A stretch of 64,000 nt of DNA, taken from the NCBI GenBank assembly GCA_013002885.1, contig JABDLS010000086.1:21250-85249 (forward strand), given 5' to 3'. The position numbers and the translations under genes were made by a program. Under the pieces are notes generated by a model. It was not told the origin of the DNA. It worked only from the letters and a program-made list of their open reading frames with translations, and did no database searches. The DNA is from Gemmatimonadota bacterium (GTDB lineage Bacteria; Gemmatimonadota; Gemmatimonadetes; Longimicrobiales; Gaopeijiaceae). Of this stretch, positions 54,207-63,658 are shown piece after piece; within the stretch, counting starts at the first letter, position 1; each line of letters begins with the position of its first letter.

Positions 54207-56459
54207 TCACTGGACCCGGATCACCCTGATCTGAAGCCCCGCCTGCGGCGGGATGACACCGCCGCCAGCTCCCCCGATGCGGACAGTCAGTGAACCACCG
54301 GCAGGCGGTACCACCTCAAAGTACGCCACGGAGGACGAGGGAAGCGACCCCGACCTTTCGAAGCCATCTGCGCTCAGCGCATCGGGTTCGAGGGGAAACG
54401 GGTCCTGGAGGTAGCTTCGGAGATCCACACCGGGATACTCCGTGGGTGCCGACTCCACGCCCGTCTCGTCGAGACGGACCGCTGCCCACCAGTCAGACAG
54501 CAAAGTAGGCCATTGGGTTCCCGTCTCGGCTTCGACATTGTCCACTCCGATACGCGTCGTCCGCCCGAGACGCGTCACGATCGCATCGCCGAAGCGGTCG
54601 GCGAGGTACATGACGTGGAGGAAGCCGCCACCCCGCTCTTCCAGGGTGCCCTGCCCGGTGGAGATGACCACCGACACCATTTCGGGTTCAGTGAGATAGC
54701 GACGCGAGCGCTCGCGAGCGCCGTCCCGGAAGAGCTCCTCACCGGCGGGATCCCCGGCGTCGGCATACTCCCGTGCGACGAGTTCTTCGGCGTACTGGGC
54801 AAGACCCTCGGAAAGCCAGAGCGCTTCGTTCGCTTCGGCCCCGAGAAGGAGCACACGCTGGTTGAAATGCACCATGTGCTGGAACTCGTGGGCGAGAATC
54901 CCGGGGACGACATCGAGGATGGCATCCTTCGACCGCGGGTCCGAAAATGTGCCGTCTGGGTCGGGCACCAGGGTGTAGAAAACCTCGCCGCCGTTGCTCC
55001 CTTCGGTTTCCGGCACCAGATCGATGCCGAAGAAGAAGCCGCCGACGAACCCCGTGGCACCCCGAGGCGTAAGGGCGTTCACCGCCGGCGAGAAGAGGAT
55101 GACCACCCGCTCGTTGGCGTCCAGGTCGGACTCGGAGCCGTAAGCCGAGGTCACCGTCGGATGGATGAAGTCGTCGAATCGGTCGGAGAAGAGCTGGAGA
55201 TCGGCCTGCGTGAGTCCCGACGAAGGGGCGTCCTCGTCCACGAAGAGGGCCGCACGCTCCCCTACGTAGCGAGCTTCTGCCGTAACCTCGGTGAAGTTGC
55301 CCACGCTCCGGAAGACCTGAAACGTCCTGCGCTCACCTACCGCCGGAGGTACGGCCGCCGGGCCCTGAGTCTGGGCCGGATCGCCACCCCACCGGACAGC
55401 ACCACCTTGCCGGGTCGCCTCTTTCTCCAGAGCACGCAGGCGGTAGTCCATCGCGACCTGGGGGTCGGACGGGCCGGCTTCCCTGTCGGCGCCTCGATTG
55501 CCGACCACCTGACCACCCACCTCTTGAGTTCCCGCGCTTCGTGGGGCGGCTCCGGGAGAGCGCTGAATCGTGGGAGCGGGCCCCCTCGAGAAGGCCGCCA
55601 AGGTCGCCGTCGATGACAACCCGTGGAGGGTGAAGGAGTGGGAGGCGGCGCCGAGTCGACTGGTACTCTGGGCCATGACCACGTACGTGGCTGAGCCATC
55701 CCCCGGGAGCATGAGGCAATCGAAGCCGTCCGGATCATCGGCGTCGGCGACCTCCCCTGGCTGCAGGTCCGTCGGCTGTCCGCCGGCCCCGACAGACAGG
55801 CCGAGACCGTCGCTCGCTACCGAACCCAGTTGAGCCCGCACGAGGACGGAGCCCTCGGGGAGGCACGTCGGCACCGTCGCCGTCAGCTCCGTCGTCGAAG
55901 CAGCCGTAACGCGGCCGCGGATACCCGAAAACAGCACGACGTTCTGATCAGGATCCGGCGAGAAGTTGGCCCCAGTCAGGGTCACCGTCTCGCCTGGGGA
56001 CGCGCTTACGGGTGACACGTCCTGAAGGACAGGTCGATTGACGAGGAAGAGCCGGAAGTCGGCGTTGGCCTGATTCTGCTGCTGGACCGTCGCCCTTACC
56101 GTCACCTCGCCGGTGGTCGACCCCAGTCGGACCATGGCACGCGATGAGCCCGTGGAGTCCGTGACGGTCGCCCCGGGCCCGGAGATCGAGGCGTCTCCAG
56201 CCTCGACTGACCATACCACTGTAACCCCTTCTCGAGGGACCTTGGTGACGATGGACCGGACGACGACTTGCAGAGGCTCGCCCAGGGTTTGCCCGGCGGT
56301 ACCGTACTGGCTGTCACCGCTGGCGACGAGCGCCTCGAGAGGAGGCTCGATGATGTTGACCGGACTGGAGCACGCCGCGGACAACAAGAGCGCGGTGGGA
56401 ACGGTTCCGGCGATCCATCGGCCCAACGACCGACGTTCCCTCTTCGGGTGGCGGGTCAC
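54207..56459 (-). CDS. Secreted HExxH metalloprotease-like lipoprotein with Ig/TIG domains
   Basis: A 750-residue lipoprotein with an LLLSAACSS lipobox. After it come an Ig-like domain (about 45-135, VTVVWSVEAGDASISGPGATVTDSTG) and an IPT/TIG domain (about 140-225; SPVSASPGETVTLTGANFSPDP). Further on is a metalloprotease core: H524-E525-F-Q-H528 (HEFQH) with a third ligand candidate Glu551 (WLSEGLAQYAEE), a gluzincin arrangement. The C-terminal 150 residues form a beta-rich domain. Similar large surface metalloproteases degrade external protein; the substrate is unknown. The ATG overlaps the stop of the SH3-domain gene upstream. Confidence 0.8.
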   Translation of the reverse strand: MTRHPKRERRSLGRWIAGTVPTALLLSAACSSPVNIIEPPLEALVASGDSQYGTAGQTLGEPLQVVVRSIVTKVPREGVTVVWSVEAGDASISGPGATVTDSTGSSRAMVRLGSTTGEVTVRATVQQQNQANADFRLFLVNRPVLQDVSPVSASPGETVTLTGANFSPDPDQNVVLFSGIRGRVTAASTTELTATVPTCLPEGSVLVRAQLGSVASDGLGLSVGAGGQPTDLQPGEVADADDPDGFDCLMLPGDGSATYVVMAQSTSRLGAASHSFTLHGLSSTATLAAFSRGPAPTIQRSPGAAPRSAGTQEVGGQVVGNRGADREAGPSDPQVAMDYRLRALEKEATRQGGAVRWGGDPAQTQGPAAVPPAVGERRTFQVFRSVGNFTEVTAEARYVGERAALFVDEDAPSSGLTQADLQLFSDRFDDFIHPTVTSAYGSESDLDANERVVILFSPAVNALTPRGATGFVGGFFFGIDLVPETEGSNGGEVFYTLVPDPDGTFSDPRSKDAILDVVPGILAHEFQHMVHFNQRVLLLGAEANEALWLSEGLAQYAEELVAREYADAGDPAGEELFRDGARERSRRYLTEPEMVSVVISTGQGTLEERGGGFLHVMYLADRFGDAIVTRLGRTTRIGVDNVEAETGTQWPTLLSDWWAAVRLDETGVESAPTEYPGVDLRSYLQDPFPLEPDALSADGFERSGSLPSSSVAYFEVVPPAGGSLTVRIGGAGGGVIPPQAGLQIRVIRVQ

Positions 56460-57499
56460 GGAGCGCCTCCGGCACGCCGGATGCTCACCAGATCGACGAT
56501 AGGCACGCCGGTCAGGGACGACGCCCCCGTGCGGATGCGACCGGTGATGGAGATGGACTCGAGAGGGACGAGCCCCTCGACCTCATCGAGACGATCCAGG
56601 GGAACTGCGACGTAGACGAAGGGCCCGTCGCCACCTCCGAAGCGGGTAAGGAGAAAGGGCTCGCCACGGAAGAAGTCCGTGCGGATCTCTTCCGCACGCT
56701 CCAGGGAGATGAACTGCAGGGTCCACTCCACGGCTCGTCCCGCACCCTCGTCGGGTCTGGACGCCAGATCTCCGGGCTCCAGAGCCGACGTCTCCTCGAC
56801 AGGAGCGTCCTCGGCGGTGGGAGTGGCGCTACCCGGCATCCACATCCACCCCTCGAGCCGTACCCGGGCCCAGTTGCCCTCCCTGCGGACGACCTGGACG
56901 TCACTGGTGGGCCGGGCCACGGCAAGCGTGTCCCCGTCTGGCGCTACGAGGATTGCACCACCGGCACTGGCCACGAAATCGCCGGGGGCTCGGGCGGCGG
57001 GTGGACGGGGCCCGACAGGCGGGCTCGCCGCTGGTGGCGGGCTCGATGGGGCCGCCTCGAGCGAAGCATCCTGCAGAGAAGCCGTCCAGATCCACCCGAT
57101 CCTGGAGACCCGTGCCCACGACGGCTGGCGTTCGAGCTCCGCCAGGAGGGCCCCCTCGACGAGGCGGGCGCGCACGGCGCCCCTTGGCTCGGCCCGGAGG
57201 TTCTCTCCGTCCGAAGCCGACACCACGAGCCCGAGGTCGGGGTCGTCACTCACCTGAAGGGAGGGCAGCCACACCCATCCCGACAGCTCCACCTGGCTCC
57301 ATCCGTCGCGGCTGTCCAGGACACGCACCTCCGCGCCCGGCGACACCCGTGCCAGGATGAGTCCGTTGGGCTCGCGACGGAAATTCTCCTCGACCCGGAC
57401 CGACGCAGCCTCCTGGGCGGTGACCGCCTCCGGAGGTAGGAAGAGGAGCCAACCGACCAGGAGCAACGCCCCGCGGAGGGTCCCCCATCGAAATGACAT
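56456..57499 (-). CDS. Secreted protein with three bacterial SH3 repeats
   Basis: A 347-residue exported protein (signal peptide to about TAQEA). Three SH3b-like repeats are seen: ENFRREPNGLILARVSPGAEVRVLDSRDGWSQVELSGWVW, then ENLRAEPRGAVRARLVEGALLAELERQPSWARVSRIGWIW, and a third ending EGNWARVRLEGWMWMPG. A Pro/Ala linker divides repeats two and three. The last 110 residues form a separate alpha/beta domain (VEWTLQFISLERAEEIRTDFF; PFVYVAVPLDRLDEVEG). SH3b repeats usually bind cell wall. It precedes the metalloprotease gene by a four-base overlap. Confidence 0.75.
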   Translation of the reverse strand: MSFRWGTLRGALLLVGWLLFLPPEAVTAQEAASVRVEENFRREPNGLILARVSPGAEVRVLDSRDGWSQVELSGWVWLPSLQVSDDPDLGLVVSASDGENLRAEPRGAVRARLVEGALLAELERQPSWARVSRIGWIWTASLQDASLEAAPSSPPPAASPPVGPRPPAARAPGDFVASAGGAILVAPDGDTLAVARPTSDVQVVRREGNWARVRLEGWMWMPGSATPTAEDAPVEETSALEPGDLASRPDEGAGRAVEWTLQFISLERAEEIRTDFFRGEPFLLTRFGGGDGPFVYVAVPLDRLDEVEGLVPLESISITGRIRTGASSLTGVPIVDLVSIRRAGGAP

Positions 57500-57639
57500 G
57501 TGGTCTGAAACGATCCGGAACGGAAGGTGTTACAAGTGCGGTTCGTCACCACGTAAGTGGTGTCGTATCAGGAATCTGCCCGGGGCGCCCGAGGGCGTCA
57601 ATCATTGAAATCGAGATCGACGAGGAGTCGATTCACACG

Positions 57640-58332
57640 ATGCGGCATCTCTTCTCGAGCGCCTCCCTGACGGTGGTCGCCCTGGCCTTTGCCAATTACC
57701 CCGTCACGAGCCAGACCATTCCATCGGCGTTCGAGTACCTCGAAGACAGGCAGGAGATCGGTGCGTACTTCGGAACCATGTCGGCTGGAACCGGCCGTTT
57801 CGGGTTCGGCCCCGACGGAGGTGCCACCTACGGGGTTCGCTACGCCGTGGAGCTCTCAGGACCTCTCGGCTTCGAGGCTCGCAGTGGCTTCGTAGACGGT
57901 GAACGCCAGGTCATCGACCCCAGTCGCCTACCCGGCGAGCAGATCATCGGTGCGGTCGATTCCCAGGTCCTCACCTTCGATGTCGGGTTCCGCTTCAGCT
58001 TCACAGGCCGAAGATCGTGGCACGGATTCGCCCCTTTTCTGACGGCCCACGCCGGCATCGCCACGGACATGCTCGAGACGTCGAGTCTCGACGAGACACT
58101 GCTGCCTGCCGACGTGTTCGACTTCGGCAACAGCTTCCTCGGAAGCCTGGGCTTGGGCACCCGTTGGTTCGTCACCGATCGCATCGCCACGCGGGTGGAC
58201 GGACGGTTCTCCCTCTGGAAGCTCGACACACCTCCTGGCTTCAGCGATCCGGAGCGAGGCTTCGAGAACGTCGCGGACGGGGAATGGGTGTCGGGCAAGG
58301 CGCTCACGCTGACCATCCTCTACCGCTGGTGA
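57640..58332 (+). CDS. Outer-membrane beta-barrel-like protein
   Basis: A 230-residue exported protein. The signal peptide is ASLTVVALAFANYPVTSQ. The rest has alternating-hydrophobicity strands (GATYGVRYAVELSGPLGFEARSGFVDGE; VLTFDVGFRFSFTGRRSWHGFAPFLTAHAGIA; FLGSLGLGTRWFVTDRIATRVDGRFSLWK) and ends in aromatic YRW, as in 8-strand outer-membrane barrels. I start at ATG 57640 after GAGGAG (57622-57627); the frame is open further upstream with poor sequence. It is divergent from the SH3 gene. Confidence 0.72.
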   Translation: MRHLFSSASLTVVALAFANYPVTSQTIPSAFEYLEDRQEIGAYFGTMSAGTGRFGFGPDGGATYGVRYAVELSGPLGFEARSGFVDGERQVIDPSRLPGEQIIGAVDSQVLTFDVGFRFSFTGRRSWHGFAPFLTAHAGIATDMLETSSLDETLLPADVFDFGNSFLGSLGLGTRWFVTDRIATRVDGRFSLWKLDTPPGFSDPERGFENVADGEWVSGKALTLTILYRW

Positions 58333-58372
58333 GGGTACCGGACGCGGCCCAGCACCGGGGGACCCGGACGCG

Positions 58373-59686
58373 ATGACTCCGGGTCCCCCGGCCACAGGCT
58401 TCTCCAACCGGCCCGCCGACTGGCTCCACGTCGAGGAGGCCTCGAGCAGGATTCTCCGAGCTGCGGTCCCCCTGACGTCCGAACGCCTGCCACTCCCCGC
58501 CGCTCTGGGGCGAGCCCTCGCGCAGCGAGTTGTCGCGACGGCCACGCTCCCGCCCTGGGACAACAGCGCCATGGACGGCTATGCGGTCCGAGGCGCCGAC
58601 GTGCGAGGAGCATCGCCTGAAGCCCCCGTCGAGTTGGAGGTCACGGCAATCGTTCGAGCCGGAGGTGACGCCGACCACTCCGTCGGTGAGGGTCATGCGG
58701 TCAGGATCATGACGGGTGCGCCGGTTCCGTCGGGTGCCGACACCGTCATCCGGGTGGAAGACACCGACGCCGAAGCAGTAGACGGCACCGTCAGGATCTT
58801 CGACGATCGCGACGTCGGCCGTCACATACGGCCCGCGGGCCAGGACATGAGGCACGGCGCGACGCTTCTCGAGGCCGGTCACTCCATCACGGGAGGGACC
58901 CTGGGGGTTCTCGCCGCGGCGGGTCTCTCCGAGGCCGTCGTTCACCAGACCCCGTCCGTCGCCATCCTTCCCACGGGTGACGAGCTCAGGAAACCGGGTG
59001 ACTACCAGGACGTACGCAGAGGGCTCGGTGTTCCCGAGTCCAATGGAGGCATGCTGTCGGCGATGGTGGCTGCCATCGGGGCCAGACCGGTTGAGCTGGG
59101 CATCGCGCCTGACGAGCCCGACGAGCTCGCGCGCCTCGTGGAAACGGGGGCGGGCGCAGATGTCCTGGTCACCATCGGGGGCGCGTCCATGGGTGAAGCG
59201 GACTTCGTCAAAGGCGTGCTGGACGCCGCCGGATTCGAGCTGGACTTCTGGAGGGTGAAGATGCGCCCTGGGAGCCCGGTGAGTTTCGGGTGGCTACCCA
59301 CGGACAATGGGCGACAAGCCGTCTTCGGGCTGCCCGGCAATCCCTCGTCGGCCTTCGTTACGTTCGAGGCCTTCGTGCGCCCCTTCCTCCTCGCCCTGTC
59401 AGGGCACCGTCGGGTCGCACGCCGTCGTGTCACATGTCGGGCCGGCGAACGCATGGAGACTCCCGCGGAGCTCACCTACTTCCAGCGCGTACAGCTCCGG
59501 CGTGACGGAATGCACACCATTGCCGATCTAACGGGCCCCCAGCTCTCCGGCCTCGTATCGGGTCTGGCCGGCGCGGACGGTCTCGCCGTCGTCCCGCCGG
59601 AAACGATGGCGGTGCAGGCTGGCGACCCCGTCGAAGTCATGCTCCTGGACACCGGACCCGGCGCCCTGGAGGTCGACGTAGGGTGA
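58373..59686 (+). CDS. moeA: Molybdopterin molybdenumtransferase
   Basis: MoeA inserts molybdate into MPT-AMP in molybdenum cofactor synthesis. The 437-residue protein has NSAMDGYAVRG, IMTGAPVPSGADTVIRVEDT, LPTGDEL, VTIGGASMGEADFVKG and GLPGNPSSAFVTFE, all MoeA signatures. The stop overlaps the M23 gene's GTG (GTGA at 59683-59686). moaC is 19 kb upstream. Confidence 0.95.
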   Translation: MTPGPPATGFSNRPADWLHVEEASSRILRAAVPLTSERLPLPAALGRALAQRVVATATLPPWDNSAMDGYAVRGADVRGASPEAPVELEVTAIVRAGGDADHSVGEGHAVRIMTGAPVPSGADTVIRVEDTDAEAVDGTVRIFDDRDVGRHIRPAGQDMRHGATLLEAGHSITGGTLGVLAAAGLSEAVVHQTPSVAILPTGDELRKPGDYQDVRRGLGVPESNGGMLSAMVAAIGARPVELGIAPDEPDELARLVETGAGADVLVTIGGASMGEADFVKGVLDAAGFELDFWRVKMRPGSPVSFGWLPTDNGRQAVFGLPGNPSSAFVTFEAFVRPFLLALSGHRRVARRRVTCRAGERMETPAELTYFQRVQLRRDGMHTIADLTGPQLSGLVSGLAGADGLAVVPPETMAVQAGDPVEVMLLDTGPGALEVDVG

Positions 59687-60216
59687 AGCCGGCTGCCGTT
59701 GAGGGCCACGTGGCAGAGGGGCGCAGGAACGTCAGCTGGATGGCCCGTCGCCTCTCCGGCCAACGCCGGTGGTCGAGGCCAGCCCTCTGCCTGGCAGTGC
59801 TGACCCTCTCGGCGTGCGCCCTCCCCCGCTGGCCCGTGGACGCCCGCCTCACCTCGGGCTTCGGTCTCCGATTCAATGGCATGCGTCCCGACCTGCACCG
59901 GGGCGTGGACCTCGACGTGCCCATCGGGACACCGGTGACGGCCATGGCAGGAGGCACGGTGCGCTTCGCCGGCGTGCAGCGTGGTTTCGGCAACGTCGTC
60001 TGGATCGATCACATTGCGGGCTTTGCCACCGCCTACGCCCACCTTTCGCATATCGCCGTGGGTCAGGGCGATAGGGTGTCGGCGGGCCAGCCAGTGGGTC
60101 TCAGCGGGGCCTCCGGCAACGTCACCGGTCCCCACCTCCACTTCGAGGTGTGGCGCTGGGGGCGCCCTGTGGATCCCATTCCCGTGCTCGGCGGCAAGCC
60201 AGACGCCCACCGATGA
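59683..60216 (+). CDS. M23 (LytM) peptidoglycan endopeptidase lipoprotein
   Basis: A 177-residue protein. A lipobox (LTLSAC) lies near residue 45. The LytM domain is complete: HRGVDLDVPIGTPV (HxGxD), then AHLS and HLHFEVW (HxH), so unlike the EnvC-like protein it should be catalytically active. It cuts peptide cross-bridges. It overlaps the moeA stop. Confidence 0.88.
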   Translation: MKPAAVEGHVAEGRRNVSWMARRLSGQRRWSRPALCLAVLTLSACALPRWPVDARLTSGFGLRFNGMRPDLHRGVDLDVPIGTPVTAMAGGTVRFAGVQRGFGNVVWIDHIAGFATAYAHLSHIAVGQGDRVSAGQPVGLSGASGNVTGPHLHFEVWRWGRPVDPIPVLGGKPDAHR

Positions 60217-60246
60217 ACGAGCTGCGCAGGAACCGCCCGGCCCGCG

Positions 60247-61236
60247 TCAGTCTCCCTGCTTCAACACCCGGACTTCCTCGGTGAGCTTTGGAACGACCTC
60301 GAACAAGTCACCGACGATTCCGTAGTCGGCGACACCGAAGATGGGCGCGTCGGCGTCACGGTTGATGGCCACGATGGTCTTGGCCGTCCGCATTCCGGCC
60401 AGGTGCTGAATGGCGCCAGAGATGCCCACCGCAACGTAGAGCTTCGGCGCCACGGTCTTGCCGGTCTGACCCACCTGCTCCCCATGAGGTCGCCAGCCGG
60501 CGTCGACCACGGCGCGGGACGCGCCGAGAGCCACGTCCGCGCCGATGGCGTCCCGGAGGTCCTCGAGGAGGTGCCAGTTCTCCGGATCCTTCATCCCACG
60601 GCCGCCGGACACGACGATGGAGGCCTCAGTTACATCGAGCTTGCCGTCTGACGCCCCCTTCCGCTCCACGACCCGAACCCTCCAATCGGCCGGGTCGACG
60701 TCAGGAGTGTAGGTGGAGACCACACCCTCACCGCCGCGCTCCTCCGCCTGAAAGACGTTGGGGCGAATGGTGAGGGCAGCAGGCGTGGCTTCCAACACCA
60801 CCTCGGCAAAGGCCTTCCCCGAGAAGACCGGACGGCGCACGGAAACGTGACCATCGACCACAGAGACAGCCGTCACGTCGCTGGCGAGGGGCACGTCGAG
60901 CTTCGCCGCCACGCGCGGGGCCAGGTCCTTGCCCAGGGTGCTGGCGGGGAAGACGACGGCGCCATAGTCGCCGGACCGGACGCGCGCGACTACCACGTCG
61001 GCGTAGCCCTCGGGGTTGTACTCGGCGAGGCCTTCGTGTTCGCCCACCTCGATGGCGGCGGCGCCGAAGGCCCCGAGAGAGGCCGCCGACACCGAGAGGC
61101 CGGGGCCTCCGATGGCCAGCGCATGGGCTTCACCGCCCAGCGCATCAGCGAGGGTAGCCGCGACGCCCACGGCTTCCCGGGCGGAGGACCCTACCTGACC
61201 GTCTCTCTGTTCTGCGAAGGCGAGTACGTTCGCCAT
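60247..61236 (-). CDS. etfA: Electron transfer flavoprotein, alpha subunit
   Basis: A 329-residue ETF alpha chain. The C-terminal FAD-binding domain has the signature DAGWRPHGEQVGQTGKTVAPKLYVAVGISGAIQHLAGM and ends AINRDADAPIFGVADYGIVGDLFEVVP. ETF takes electrons from acyl-CoA and other dehydrogenases to the quinone pool via ETF-QO. The beta subunit gene lies 81 bases upstream in the same direction. Confidence 0.96.
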   Translation of the reverse strand: MANVLAFAEQRDGQVGSSAREAVGVAATLADALGGEAHALAIGGPGLSVSAASLGAFGAAAIEVGEHEGLAEYNPEGYADVVVARVRSGDYGAVVFPASTLGKDLAPRVAAKLDVPLASDVTAVSVVDGHVSVRRPVFSGKAFAEVVLEATPAALTIRPNVFQAEERGGEGVVSTYTPDVDPADWRVRVVERKGASDGKLDVTEASIVVSGGRGMKDPENWHLLEDLRDAIGADVALGASRAVVDAGWRPHGEQVGQTGKTVAPKLYVAVGISGAIQHLAGMRTAKTIVAINRDADAPIFGVADYGIVGDLFEVVPKLTEEVRVLKQGD

Positions 61237-61317
61237 GATGGAGCTGCTCCGTTGGATCTATGAAGGAATGGGGGGTGAGGGCGCCGGCGCCAGAGCACGG
61301 GTTCCCTCGGCAAATCG

Positions 61318-62067
61318 TCAGAGGGCGTTCGCCTCTTCCCGAAGAAGCCGGACGAGCTCGGGGACGGCGTCGGCACCCTCACCGACGATGCGACCCGCCG
61401 AACGTGCCGGAGGCTCTTCAAGAGCGGTGAGGCGGACGCGGCTGGGGGAATCGGTGGCCGCCCTTTCCTCCAACGGCTTCCGCTTGGCTGCCATGATCCC
61501 CTTGAGGGCGGCCAGGCGGGGCTCCGTGGGGCCCTTCGTCATGCACAGGATCGCCGGGAGGTCCACTTCGACCACCTCGGTCCCGCCTTCCACCTCGCGG
61601 TGGCACACCGCCGTCTCGCCCTGGACCTCGAAGGTCGAGACACCGGCCACACATGGGCGGTCGAGGAGCACGGCCACCATGGGGCCTACCTGTGACTGGT
61701 CGTCGTCGGCTGCCTTCACACCGAACAGCATGAGGGAGGCATCGGCGCCTCGTAGCTCCTCGGCGATCACCTTGGCTGTCGCCAACCCATCCAGGCTCAC
61801 CTCGCCGGTGAGGAGGACGGCCTTGTCAGCTCCCATTGCAAGCCCCTTCCGCAGGGTCTCCTGGGCCGAGGAGTCTCCGAATGTCAGGAGCGTGATCTCC
61901 CCCGCCCCGAGCGTCTCCTTGTGGCGGAGAGCCGCTTCTACGGCGAAGGCATCGTAGGGGCTCATGTCGTACTTGATTCCGGCCTTCTCGATGGCGCGCC
62001 CCGATTCGTCGACGCGGATGCGGGCCTCCGTGTCCGGGACGCGTTTCACACAGACGATGACGTTCAA
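61318..62067 (-). CDS. etfB: Electron transfer flavoprotein, beta subunit
   Basis: A 249-residue ETF beta chain starting with TTG, with GGAG at good spacing ahead. It opens NVIVCVKRVPDTEA and has YDMSPYDAFAVEAALRHKE, LTFGDSSAQETLRKGLAMGADKAVLL and DQSQVGPMVAVLLDRP, all family blocks. Forms a heterodimer with EtfA and AMP. Together with etfA it forms an operon; acyl-CoA dehydrogenases and ETF-QO are not in the window. Confidence 0.95.
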   Translation of the reverse strand: MNVIVCVKRVPDTEARIRVDESGRAIEKAGIKYDMSPYDAFAVEAALRHKETLGAGEITLLTFGDSSAQETLRKGLAMGADKAVLLTGEVSLDGLATAKVIAEELRGADASLMLFGVKAADDDQSQVGPMVAVLLDRPCVAGVSTFEVQGETAVCHREVEGGTEVVEVDLPAILCMTKGPTEPRLAALKGIMAAKRKPLEERAATDSPSRVRLTALEEPPARSAGRIVGEGADAVPELVRLLREEANAL

Positions 62068-62238
62068 ATCTCTACTCCGAGGAACGGTAATGCGGGATGG
62101 GTCGGCGCAGTTCCATGAGCGAGGTCGTAAGCTCCTGGCTTCGCGCCCGGTCTACACCTATGGGGTGCATCGGGTCCTACGGAAAATACATCGAAGGTGG
62201 ACGCATTGGAGCCGCCGGCTCTCCCCTCGAACACCCTT

Positions 62239-63651
62239 CTACAGAGTCGCTCCCAGGAGGGCGAAGCAGACGGATGCGAGGGCGCCGCCGATGAGGGCAT
62301 ACGGGAGCTGGGTCCGGACGTGATCAATGTGGTCCGTCGCCGCGGCCATCGACGAGATGATGGTGGTGTCCGAGATGGGCGAGCAGTGGTCGCCGAAGAT
62401 GCCCCCTGCCAGGGCCGCAGCCACGAACGGTGCCAACGGCAGTCCGAGCGTCGCAGCCGCCGGCACCGCGATGGGGAGCATGATTGCGAAGGTACCCCAG
62501 CTCGTTCCGGTGGAGAACGCGATCCCGCCGGACACGAGGAACACCAAGGGGAGGTAGATCCAATTGGGCATGGTCCCGGCCGTGACCTGTGCCACGTAGA
62601 TGCCGGTTCCGAGCTCCTCCACCACATTCCCCAGTCCGATAGCGAGCATGAGGATGAGGGCGAGTGGGACGAGCGCTCCGGCACCCTTGAGGGCCACCCT
62701 GACGAGCTCGTCGATGGTGAACACGCCCTGGGCTTTCAGCAGCACCCATGCCACCGCGAGGCCCATCATGACCGACCAGAGCACGCTGGTGGAGCCCGAG
62801 CCCTCCCTGAGGTCGCCGCCTCCGGTGATGTAGAGACCGACGGGCATGAAGAGCACCATGGCCGCGATGGGTAGGAACATGTTTCGCGCCCTCGGCTCCA
62901 CGCCCTCGAGAGGAGCGGGCGAAAGCACCTCCTCGTCGATCATGGGTGTGGCGTCGGGCCACAGGAGCGCACCCTCCTGGGTCCGCTTCTCGGCCTTTTT
63001 CATGGGGCCGATATCGATGCCGAAGAGGATTACGAGCAAGACCCCGACCACCGCGATCATGGCGTAGAAGTTGTACATGATCGACTGGAGGAAGACCCCG
63101 AGAGGATCCTCCACGCCCAGACCCGAGAGAATCTGGAGGTTGTAGGCACCCCAGGCGTTCAGGGGAATCAGGATGCAGATCGGTGCCGACGTCGAGTCGA
63201 TGATGTATGCCAGCTTCTCCCGCGAGCACTTGTAGCGGTCGAAGAGAGGGCGGGCCACCGAGCCGGCGACCAGAACGGTGATGTTGGATTCGATGAAGAT
63301 GACGATGCCGGTGGCCCACGCGAGAAGCTGCGACCTCTTCGCGTTGTTCACCCACTCCCTCGCCTCAAGCCACCCAACGAACCCCCTGACGCCACCCGAT
63401 GCCTCGACCGTCGCAATGAGGGCACCGATGACAAGGGTGAACATGATGACCCGGGCGTCGCCAGGCGATCCCAGGACCGCCACCCAACTCTCGATGGTCG
63501 CGCCCACGGCGGACACGGGATTCCAGCCGTCGAGGATGGTAAAGGCGAGCCAAGAGCCGCCCGCGAGGGAGAGGTAGACCTGACGAGTCCAGATGGCGAG
63601 GACGATCGCCAGCACCGGGGGAAGAACGGAGATCCAGGTCGGATCGCTCAT
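62239..63651 (-). CDS. NhaC-type Na+/H+ antiporter
   Basis: A 470-residue membrane protein with about eleven helices. Late in the sequence FGDHCSPISDTTIISSMAAATDHIDHVRTQLPYA is the NhaC/YuiF-type signature, preceded by SGGIAFSTGTSWGTFAIMLPIAVP. FTLVIGALIATVEASGGVRGFVGW is also a family block. It exchanges sodium for protons or related organic acids; ion specificity is inferred. Its gene faces no partner and lies 171 bases downstream of etfB's start. Confidence 0.88.
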   Translation of the reverse strand: MSDPTWISVLPPVLAIVLAIWTRQVYLSLAGGSWLAFTILDGWNPVSAVGATIESWVAVLGSPGDARVIMFTLVIGALIATVEASGGVRGFVGWLEAREWVNNAKRSQLLAWATGIVIFIESNITVLVAGSVARPLFDRYKCSREKLAYIIDSTSAPICILIPLNAWGAYNLQILSGLGVEDPLGVFLQSIMYNFYAMIAVVGVLLVILFGIDIGPMKKAEKRTQEGALLWPDATPMIDEEVLSPAPLEGVEPRARNMFLPIAAMVLFMPVGLYITGGGDLREGSGSTSVLWSVMMGLAVAWVLLKAQGVFTIDELVRVALKGAGALVPLALILMLAIGLGNVVEELGTGIYVAQVTAGTMPNWIYLPLVFLVSGGIAFSTGTSWGTFAIMLPIAVPAAATLGLPLAPFVAAALAGGIFGDHCSPISDTTIISSMAAATDHIDHVRTQLPYALIGGALASVCFALLGATL

Positions 63652-63658
63652 GCTCGTC

